Source: Macrothele yani (taxonomy: Eukaryota > Arthropoda > Arachnida > Araneae > Macrothelidae). From it: a stretch of 64,000 nucleotides of DNA. The stretch is from NCBI GenBank assembly GCA_039090855.1, contig CM076997.1, positions 160,362,709-160,426,708 on the forward strand, read 5' to 3'. The position numbers and the translations under genes were made by a program. Under the pieces are notes generated by a model. The model searched no databases and was not told where the DNA came from. It worked only from the letters and a program-made list of their open reading frames with translations. Positions 56,046 through 64,000 of this stretch are shown piece by piece (within the stretch, counting starts at the first letter, position 1; each line of letters begins with the position of its first letter).

Positions 56046-56612
56046 AAATATCTGGTAGTTTGTATTTCTTTTTGGAGCTAACCTCTGAATCTCAGAGAAC
56101 AGCTTAGTGATATGTATGTAGTAAGATTCAAAATGCGAAGTGAATACCATTTTCATGAGCCATGAAGAAGAACTTATTTCTAATTTTTAGCATAGCAGTG
56201 GAGAAAATGGAGAACATCTTACAGTTATTACCGATGGTATTCAAAGCAAGGAAAACATTTTCCCTGTACAATAAATCTCTATTTTGTAGTCTGTAAAACT
56301 GACAATTAATTTATCCAGTCAGATAATTAAATTTACCAAAACAGGACACCGTTCTACCTCGTTCGCTGTTCATGCAAACTGTTTCCTGCAGAAAATTTCA
56401 CAGTTTTCCTGCTAGGGGTATTAATGAATATTTTATTTTAAACCATATATTTGCTTCTGAAAATCGGTTTTAAAAAACTATTTTTGCGTCCGATTGCGTT
56501 AACCATTTGCAGCTTATACATATATCAAATAATTTTCATAACACACAGTTGACTACTATTGGAGGTAAGTGCATATTTCTTTTTTCAACATATTTGTATT
56601 CTTATCTCTACT
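56046..56612. other. No gene recognised
   Basis: AT-rich, with a CCTGCTAGGGG word like that near 33340. Confidence 0.4.
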
Positions 56613-56626
56613 TCTAAAAGCCACTC

Positions 56627-56910
56627 TAACTGCCACAGAGAAGACCTCGAGTTCGATCCCAGGCAGGTAAGAATGCTCGAACCACTGAATATCCGCCGTG
56701 CGTCGGATGGGCACGTTAAACCGTCGAGCCCCGAGTACTCCCCTCCCCCGGTAATAAATAAGGGCGCCTTCCTCCCCTCTTTCTACCTCGCTTCCGTGTC
56801 ACTTTCCTATCGGGCACTCTAGCCCAAATCTCCTAGCTTACTGCTTCTAAGGGTTGTTAAAGACCTGGGTTGATACACTCCCTTTCTAAAATTTTCTACA
56901 TATGATCTGA
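56627..56910 (+). mobile_element. Third tRNA-derived SINE family, with 14-bp target duplication
   Basis: Contains the B box GAGTTCGATCCCAGG near its start and the body word GGGCACGTTAAACCGTCGAG. It is flanked by TCTAAAAGCCACTC on both sides (56613-56626 and 56911-56924), an exact 14-bp target duplication. The tRNA A box is missing, so it is 5'-truncated. The GACGTTAAACC-type body recalls SINE cores seen in invertebrates; that link is from memory. Confidence 0.85.
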
Positions 56911-56924
56911 TCTAAAAGCCACTC

Positions 56925-58394
56925 ATAGTGAAAACCATTTTTAAGCATATGTCCTGCTCAAATAATGCACAGGAGAGTCAATGTATATAGAACTGTTTTC
57001 GATATTCCTTCTTCTAAAAATTATTTTGTGGAATTCTTTTTTTCTCAATTCCATTCACGTCGGAGATCCTTTTGCACATACATTTTACATTTGAATGTTT
57101 CATAATGCACATATCTGCCGCTAGGCGGGATAAGATCGTTGTTCTGTAAACAACTGCTCGCCCGTTTGTAAAATTTTAAAATATTTTTGCTTCCTGAAGT
57201 TCTATTAGAATTTTTTTCAATCGTGTAGCTCCTGCTATGAGGGATATATTACGCACATCGTCTACTTTTTTGTAATACAGGGTTCTGCCGATAGATAATA
57301 AAGGTTTCTGATTGGTAATTCCTTTATTTCTCTTTGCTAGACTATTTCTGCTTCCAAAATTCTTTTCGAGATGATACTTTTGATGGTGCATACCGTTTTC
57401 TCTTCAAATAACGTACGGGTCGATAAATGTTCAACGAATATTCCGTTTTGTATAACCGCATGTTTTTCTGATACAAAATACTTCCTCATTCAGCCAGGGA
57501 GATCGATGTCACCTTTCGTGCTTTTCCAAGCGACGAATGAGTACACGGGCATTTATTTTGTAAGAAAAATCATTTGATTGGATGTAAACAAGATTCTATT
57601 TATTATATGCATCTTTTACTTTCTACGACTACTGCAATTGATGAATTAGGAGTTTGAGAACTGTAAAGGACCTTGGAGACCTGCCAGCTAGGAACGTATG
57701 TAAAAGAACCAGAAGAAATATTGCGTGAGTGCTTTTCTCCAACTGAACGTCTCACCGCTGCACTTAATCATAAGTTTTACAGTTTCAAGTTCGCATATTC
57801 CAACAGAAGTGTTTTTTAATTTCACTAAAATCCGGCTGTATTGATCGGCTTAAATCATGAATCAAACACAGATTTGGAAAACCACAGACGAAATATTAGG
57901 CAAATAAATGTTAAGCAAGAATAAAAGTATGAAAGGAAATAAGCAACAATTTGTGAAACCTTTAAATTTAGCACCTGTGAGGGATCTGTCTTAATTTCAG
58001 TATACTTCAAGTGGTAAATTAGTGAAAACTAGAAATTTTAAATTTTGTGAAAGTTCTTGATGAAATTTCTTAGTAAATGGCCAACAGGAACCTCTGCACG
58101 TGTGTAAAAACCTTTCCTCGGTAATTTCTATACAGGAAATAAGTGCATTAAAATTGTTTACTGTTTTCTGAAGGGAACTACGCTTGCTGATAATATAAAG
58201 AAAACGTTGCAGAAGTAATTTGAACAGCATTCAGGGCCTGTAGTAGATTGCTGATGATCCTGAACTAGTCTATTCAGATTTGTGTGTGCATAGATACCTC
58301 AAAAGAGGAAGACTTTGAAGTACAAATGGATGTTTTATAAGAAGTTTTAAAGGAGGTAAAACCTCCAATGGAGAAACAGAAGCTAGATGGCTTA
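56925..58394. other. No gene recognised
   Basis: AT-rich; short open frames at 57176-57391 and 57371-57577 have no recognisable features. Confidence 0.45.
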
Positions 58395-58638
58395 GGACCG
58401 ACCTACGACACAAATAAGGGGTAATAATGAGAAAAGAAACTTCGAACATGCATGTTTCACGTCACATTTTTAATTCACTGGATATGATCTCGCACTTAAG
58501 GACTCGTTGGAGGTATGGACCGACCTACCACTCAAATAAGAGGTAATAATGAGAAAAGAAGCTTCGCACATGCATGTATCACGTCACATTTTCAACTCAC
58601 TGGATATGATCACGCACTTAAGGACTCGTTGGAGGTAC
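58395..58638 (+). repeat. Tandem duplication, two 122-bp units
   Basis: GGACCGACCTAC(G/C)AC starts each unit at 58395 and 58517, and both end in AAGGACTCGTTGGAGGTA. Identity is high, so the duplication is fairly recent. Confidence 0.92.
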
Positions 58639-58734
58639 ACCTCCCTTTAACACCACTGGCTATGGGCCTAACGACAAATCACTTATGAATAGAATTTTTT
58701 ACCAGTACGACACACTGCTTATAATGCCACGGTA

Positions 58735-58930
58735 CTTGCACAGATTGTACGGTAGTCTGCAGTATTCGTCCGAGTAAGTGCTGCTCTGAGTCAGAAGGAT
58801 GCATGCATGGTGTGTTTGTTTTACGGCCCTTGCTTATTACCTTCCTTGTAACCAACGGTCTTAAATTAAGGACGGGTGACTGCCTATAGCCCGCTGAATT
58901 GCTTAAGGTGGTCGTTAGCTTTCCCCTTTC
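58735..58930 (+). mobile_element. tRNA-derived SINE, family 1, old copy
   Basis: The body is recognisable (TGCATGGTGTGTTTGTTTTA, CTTAAATTAAGGACGGGTGA, AAGGTGGTCGTTAGCT). The head is too decayed to show A and B boxes. Confidence 0.7.
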
Positions 58931-59017
58931 AAAACAAGGGCATGTCTCTGTCCAAACACCATGCTGCTTTTTTTAATTGTTACTGTTTTGTTTTATTTGC
59001 TAAACTATGGGTATAAT

Positions 59018-59198
59018 ACTTCAAACTCAAAGTAGTATAACTATACTAGTAATCAGAATATTTTGGCGTAGAATAGAAAATCAAAGCTTCCAAGCATTCG
59101 CACATCAACCAGATGGCTTTCTAAAGGAAGGTAGACAGCAAACTACGCCAAGGAATTTGGAATACTAGTATATGTAGTTATACCATTTTGAGTGTAGT
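59018..59198. mobile_element. MITE with ~50-bp inverted repeats
   Basis: The left arm (59018-59071) has ACTCAAAGTAGTATAACTAT and ends TTTTGGCGTAG. The right arm (59143-59198), reverse-complemented, has ACTCAAAATGGTATAACTAC and ends CTTGGCGTAG. The centre contains CGCACATCAACCAGATGGCT. A truncated relative lies at 29445. No coding capacity; superfamily unknown. Confidence 0.82.
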
Positions 59199-59289
59199 TG
59201 GTGTACGGTTCCTGTTTATTAAATACATAAAACTGTTGATCGGGGGATATATTATTTTCTTTTGCTTAATTGTATTCAAAGGAAAATTT

Positions 59290-59750
59290 TTATTCAAAGT
59301 GAATTGTGCGTTCCAGCAGTTGTCGTGCTGTGGACGAAAACAATTGGTGGATCAGAGGGGTTAAGGCAGACTGACGACACGGTCATCGGAAGTTGTAGTG
59401 CATTCACGACATGGTCGAATACGTAGTATTTATGGTGGACTGGGTGGAATTAGATCTTTTCTTGTGAGAAAATGTAAACAAACCGGACAAATAATTATTA
59501 ATTTTTTTTGATTGGAAGTTTAACGACCACCGTGAGCAACTCAATGGGATGTAAGCAGCCGCCCGTTCCTAATTTAAGGCCACTGGATCCAGGGAAGGGA
59601 AAGAGCCAGCGCCGTAACACAAACGCAATATCCATGCCTCATCGGGATTAAAACCCGGAACCATCTCGGACGAATGATCAGAAGCCATCGCTTAGACCAC
59701 TGCGCCACCGGGGCGCCAGTAATTATTAACATGCAGCAGTATATGTAATT
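59290..59750 (+). repeat. Dispersed repeat, split by a SINE
   Basis: Plus-strand copy of the repeat at 51241-51545, in the same internal order through to AATAATTATTAAC and ATGCAGCAG. The SINE at 59502 lies inside it, with the flanking sequence duplicated. Confidence 0.85.
59502..59719 (-). mobile_element. tRNA-derived SINE, family 1, with 10-bp target duplication
   Basis: Near-intact minus-strand copy. TAATTATTAA is found at 59492-59501 and again at 59720-59729. The uninterrupted site survives in the related repeat at 51241, which confirms the insertion. Confidence 0.95.
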
Positions 59751-60816
59751 GTTTTATATGATATATTTCAGAAGTTAATATATCATTTTCTTTTGCTATG
59801 ATTACTACAGTTGGTGAATTATGCGATTGTTATGGTTTATGCTGTCTGGTTTGCGCTATCTGCTAATGTAGTTTGAATGGAATTCTCTGGATTAGACCCT
59901 AGACAAACTTCACTTCCCTATTTCAAGCTAATCTAGACGACTTGTTATATTAAATTTTGGATGTTAAAGAGTTAAGGGACTGACTTCGAAAACGCTGATA
60001 AATCAAAAACAAAATTACTGGGTTGACTGTCCAGGGGTCCGTGAAACACACTTCAATACTGTTCCGAAAACGACCTTGGTTTCGAATCCTAGATAAGTCA
60101 TAGATAGCATGTTTGTCATTTCTTGCTCTCGCTGGCTGGAACTGTACTTTAAGACGCATTTTACACTTCGCTGGCTTGTAATCTCTAGAGTTTTCTCCAT
60201 TCTTCTAGAAATATGTTTAGTGGATATGAAGTGAAAATCAAGTGGTTGCAGTACGATGAACTCTACAGAGAAAGAAGAAAGCATATTAAATACTATTTGT
60301 AGTAGACTTTAAAGGAGATTTGTTTCTGTAGTCCAGCTCTTAAGCAAAGAATGAGGACAAGAAATGCCTGGTCTGAATTATAAAATCCTGGACTAAAATG
60401 CTTTGCGATAGAAACCAGATAACATAAAATACTTCGCGTTTCAATACGAATGACATGCTCGGGAAGAAATTCCTGAAAATCGGCTGGAATGCGAAAAATA
60501 TTTTTATCTCTTCCAATAGAACAAAGCGTATTATTATATAATCATATGTGTCAAGCAGTTTTTCCATTTATCATTCCATCTCATGGATGCTTCATTCATT
60601 GACAAAGTACAGAACTTACAGTTCCCTAGTTGAAAACTACCCAAGTAGAACATCGGTGCAATTTGACGTAGGCGTAATATTGATCCACCGTCTTTCAGGA
60701 ATAAAAGACAGTGTCTCAATGTTGGGCCTAAGTTACATTGCAAGGCTGCGATACTTAGGCACGTCACTGGAATTCCAATAGTCAGAAGTTTAACGACCTG
60801 AGTGCACTGATTATTA
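59751..60816. other. No gene recognised
   Basis: AT-rich sequence before a Tc1 element; no trusted features. Confidence 0.45.
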
Positions 60817-62039
60817 CACAGTTGAGTCACATTATTGTGACCACCTCCTACTTTTGACGTCAACAGCGCGTAGCCAATGAATGTAGGCACGTGTTGTGAG
60901 CTGACTTGGAGGGTATATAACGTGTGGTGTTGGCATTCTGAAAACATATCACTCGTTACTGTCATGGATAAAAGGAGCGATTTATGGGATTTGCAAAAAG
61001 GGATATAATAGGCTTTCAGGCCAAGGGTGGCGTTATTTCTGAAACAGAGCAGTTTGTGAACTGTTCGCGTGCAGCTGTGCTCAAAGTGTATCGTAATTGC
61101 CGAAGTAGCGCTAATGCGAATAAGCGACGTAGAAACTGCGGAGCACCACGTGCCATTGATGTGAGAGGTGAACGTCGGCTTCAAAGGTGCGTGCGGGCCG
61201 ATCGACATGCTATAGTGGGGCAACTCACTGGCCGAATGAACCAAGGGGCTACCTAAAATGTGTCTAAAACGGCAGTTCAGCGAACCCTGCTGCGTATGGG
61301 GCTCCAATGCATACGGATGGTCACTGCACCTGTGGTAACGAATGTGCATCGACAGAAAAGGCTTGCATTTGCACGGCAGTATCGGAATTGGTCCTCCGCT
61401 GATTGGCAAAGGATGGCCTTCTCCGATGAGTCATGTTTTCTGCTTCATCGAAAGGATGGACGTTGGCGTATAAGACGGGAAATATCGGAAAACAACCACT
61501 CTTCAACCATTGCTGGCATAACAAAAGCTGGTGGGGAAGCCTAATGGCCTGGAGAATGTTTTCGTGGCATTCTCTGGGTCCACTCATATCTGTGGAAGGC
61601 ACTGTAGACCGTATCCGTTATGAAGCTATCCTTGAATACCACGTACACCCATACATGCTGATTTGATTGTTTTCCATCGAGCGGATGGGATCTTCCAGCA
61701 CGACAATGCGAAGTGTCACACAGCTGGAAATGCCAGAGAGTTTTTGGAAGAGCACGATCAAGACTACAAAGTACTTCCTTGACCCCTAATTCCTCAGACG
61801 TGAACCCAATTGAGCATCTGTGGGACCACCTATATCGTATTGTTATCTCTATGGATCATCCACCACGCACCCTCCAGCAGCTGTCAGATGCACTGCAGTC
61901 AGAATGACTCCACATACCTGTGAACACCTTCCAGCACCTTATTGAGTCGCTCCCAGCCCATCTAGCTGCTGTCTGCGCTGCACGCGGTGGTTACTCTGGA
62001 TATTAGCTGGTGGTCACAATAATGTGACTCGAGCTTGCA
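60817..62039 (+). mobile_element. Tc1-like transposon with both termini
   Basis: The left terminus includes GAGTCACATTATTGTGACCACC and the right, reverse-complemented, the same word. Outer bases diverge but TA lies on both sides. Length is 1223 bp. One plus-strand transposase remnant inside. Confidence 0.9.
60984..62010 (+). pseudogene. Tc1-like transposase, triad present, several breaks
   Basis: Blocks in order: GFAKRDIIGFQAKGGVISET (first helix-turn-helix), ERRLQRCVRADRHAIVGQLT, NQGAT with a frame break, SKTAVQRTLLRMGLQCIRMV, ADWQRMAFSDESCFLLHRKD (first Asp), a frameshift near 61545, then FSWHSLGPLISVEGTVDRIR and YEAILEYHVHPYMLI. After a further break, FQHDNAKCHTAGNAREFLEE (second Asp), SSDVNPIEHLWDHLYRIVIS (Glu) and HLAAVCAARGGYSGY at the C-terminus. 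At least three frame changes and stops make it inactive. Confidence 0.88.
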
Positions 62040-62371
62040 TATTCACTAAGCTTATTTTACTTTATGTTGGGTGCATGTTATTGAAAAATATGCCTTGGTA
62101 TCTTTTCAATGATATGTATCCAAGGTAAAGGAAAACAAAGATTTTGTCAAAAGAAAATTTCAATTCTGTATGGGACAAGGATATTGTTCTCTTCCTGACT
62201 GCACAATATTTCCTGTCTGCCTTCGAATCCTTAGATCTACATCAAAGACAGGTGATTCTTTCTGAATCCCTATGACTACGGGACTCCTTATTTTTAATAA
62301 TAAGTAAGTAAATGTTAGAAATGCACCGAAAGAGGAATCACACGGTGTCACAGAATACTTCTTCTCATATA
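62040..62371. other. No gene recognised
   Basis: Spacer between two Tc1 elements. Confidence 0.45.
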
Positions 62372-62985
62372 CACCGAAAAGTCAAAACCTTATGACCACC
62401 TCCCTAAAATGGTATTGATCCTCCACGTGCAGCTAAAACAGCTCTTAGTTTCCCCTGTCGAGGAATGGAAATTACAAGATTTTTAAAGGTGTCTAGTGTT
62501 ATCTGGTATAAACACGTTGCCAGCAGGTTCTTTAGCTATTGTAAGCCTTGTGCTTGAGTCCCGCAGATCGGATTTACTTTTCCAACACAAACCACTGATG
62601 CTCGATTGGATTGACGTCGGGAAAATTAGGAGGTCTGGGCAATACCTGGAAGTCTTCTTCATGTTTCGCTAACCATCTTCGAACAATCCAGGCAGTGTGG
62701 CTTGGAGCGTAATACAATTGAAAAAAGACACTATTAGAGGAGAATACATACCGCTGCTATGAAAGGATGCATATGGTATTCTGGTACATCCTTCATAGCA
62801 AGGTGCAATAGGAAACAAGGTTCATGGGACCAGACTACATTTATTCAAGCATTCAAGGTCCAGTGTTGATGATCACGTGCCGTTTGCAGGTGCTTTTGAC
62901 TGTGAAGCCAAGTTAGCATGAGCACTCGGAGCGTACTGCAGTTACGCAGCCCCATTTTCAGTAGGGTTAGATGTACGGTTCTGTT
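62372..62985 (-). mobile_element. Tc1-like half element, minus strand
   Basis: Terminus CACCGAAAAGTCAAAACCTT next to TA at 62370-62371. Minus-strand transposase scraps run from TVHLTLLKMGLRNCSTLRVL and RDHQHWTLNA through WSHEPCFLLHLA (the usual WSDESRFLLHH; catalytic Asp replaced by His) to DTFKNLVISIPRQGKLRAVL and AARGGSIPF. The middle part and the 5' terminus are missing. The terminus and coding type match the element at 25943. Confidence 0.82.
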
Positions 62986-63595
62986 TGCTGTTATGTTGCG
63001 CAGACGGGAGGGTGCTGAACCGGCAGAAACCACACGAAGCGATAGATCCTGCACTTCAACTGTTAATTGTTCAGGCTGGCGGCGGTTCGATAATGTTGTG
63101 TGGCGTGTTAAACTGCACACGTCGTTTTTTACGTCAACATGCATCTCTGAACGGTCCACAATACGTGTCAATTCTGGTAGACAATCCGCTTACGTTCGTG
63201 GTCATCATGCAGCCGTAGGACAATGGGCCTTCAGCCAGAGCTGTGGTGATTAGAACGTGTATAGAAGAGTCCACCCTGGATTGGCCTTCCCGTTCAACGG
63301 ACATGAACTCTCAGAAGTGTTCACCCTGGATTGGCCTCCCCGTTCAACGGGCATGGATCCTGCATTGCAGAAAATCTTTGGGATTCTGAGGAAAGGACCC
63401 TTCGAGCTTTGGAACCTCCTTCCAGCAATGCAACGGTATTACATACAATAGTGCAGCAACACGGGTGAAGATATCTGCGGAATGATTTCGTGACGTAGTT
63501 GACTCAATTCCTCGCCGTGTGACTGCTGCTATACTGGCGAAGGGTGAGCCTACCCGTTACTAGGTAGGTATCCAATGAATTCTGCCCATCCAGTG
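62986..63595 (+). mobile_element. Tc1-like half element, plus strand, joined head to head
   Basis: Plus-strand transposase scraps: ADGRVLNRQKPHEAIDPALQ, VQAGGGSIMLCGVLN, NGPQYVSILVDN, then after a 50-bp tandem duplication (63272-63371) PPRSTGMDPALQKI and FRDVVDSIPRRVTAAILAKG, GEPTRY and a stop. The right terminus, reverse-complemented, is CACTGGATGGGCAGAATTCA, the family of the scrap at 8438. The N-terminal half and left terminus are missing. Confidence 0.82.
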
Positions 63596-63679
63596 TAGTT
63601 GGCTGCAGTCGTACCAGTTGGCCTTCTCCCAAATGGTCGTCCTACTGATATTCTCATGCAAAGCCGTAACATAGGTTTA

Positions 63680-64000
63680 CTGTGAATGGTGCAACACGCA
63701 AAAAAAATTCCAGCTATTGTCGATTCTCGCGACGAAAACAGCTTGTCGATCAGAGGATTCAAAGGAGACTGGCCACATTATCGTCCACTGTTATACGCTA
63801 TTAGCAACATTGTCAGGTGCATGACACGTTTTGAGATGACACTCGGCATAGTGGCTTTCCTGGTTTTAGCCTATTCGGTTTGCTTGTATGATTCTCACAA
63901 GTCTCCTCTGACTACTTCTGATCCACCAGCTGTTTTCGGCTACAGGATCGGCAGTTGCTTGAAGTTTTCAGTTTGTCGCAACATTCATGGTAAACCATTG
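63680..64000. repeat. Inverted pair of the 51241/59290 dispersed repeat
   Basis: 63675-63775 (plus: GACGAAAACAGCTTGTCGAT, CAGAGGATTCAAAGGAGAC) is the reverse complement of 63895-64000 with moderate divergence. The spacer is about 120 bp. The element may continue beyond the window. Confidence 0.75.

Noticed and set aside
60534..61409. 291-codon open frame on the minus strand, the second longest ORF in the window
   Set aside because: It lies antisense to the Tc1-like transposase remnant at 60984-62010, which carries clear family motifs. The antisense frame has no recognisable feature.
1..64000. A new host defence or metabolic gene system
   Set aside because: I looked for clustered intact genes on both strands. 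Every recognisable coding block is a broken transposase, reverse transcriptase or the ERFHQD remnant, with no intact gene of 100 codons or more outside these.

Overview
The window is eukaryotic, AT-rich, repeat-dominated DNA. I find no host gene in it: no long clean ORF, no exon chain, no rRNA, and no tRNA outside retroposons. Nearly everything recognisable is a dead or fragmentary transposable element or a tandem repeat. The mix of Tc1-like and mariner DNA transposons, RTE-type LINEs, several tRNA-derived SINE families, and an ORF remnant ending in ERFHQD (a pattern I associate with arthropod genomes) suggests an arthropod, possibly an arachnid. That placement is inference.

Layout. 1-2976: RTE LINE copy 1, minus strand, running off the left edge. 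3.7-16 kb: a pogo-like MITE, a Tc1-like element with complete ends and a nearly complete dead transposase (5134-6561), a possible lone LTR (7196-8104), Tc1 fragments, several SINEs, a 145-bp tandem repeat (13.1-13.8 kb) and a mariner (14663-16002). 17-20.7 kb: a Tc1-like element carrying a 30-bp minisatellite split by a SINE, then a decayed ~60-bp tandem array. 22.1-27.4 kb: a 3.9-kb array of a 63-bp monomer running directly into a Tc1-like element whose terminal inverted repeat looks like part of the monomer. 29-33.2 kb: a MITE copy, a foldback-like inverted repeat and a nearly full-length RTE copy. 34.7-39.7 kb: a mariner, then a Tc1-like element with another mariner inserted into it. 40-46 kb: tRNA-type SINEs facing each other across an L2/CR1-like LINE scrap, a hairpin, a foldback element with tandem-repeat termini, a patchwork of mariner, Tc1 and RTE scraps with microsatellites, and the ERFHQD pseudogene. 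46.6-53.3 kb: Tc1 fragment, SINEs, minisatellites and an internally deleted RTE derivative. 54.2-56 kb: a second LINE type, plus strand. 56-64 kb: a SINE with a 14-bp target duplication, a MITE, more SINEs, a Tc1 element and two half Tc1 elements fused head to head.

The genes do not work together as a pathway. The interactions are those of a transposon community. LINE machinery plausibly mobilised the SINEs and the internally deleted RTE copy, and mobile elements nest inside one another. The strongest unusual pattern is a link between DNA transposons and tandem repeats: most Tc1/mariner copies carry internal tandem duplications, and the largest array has the adjacent transposon terminus built into its repeat unit.
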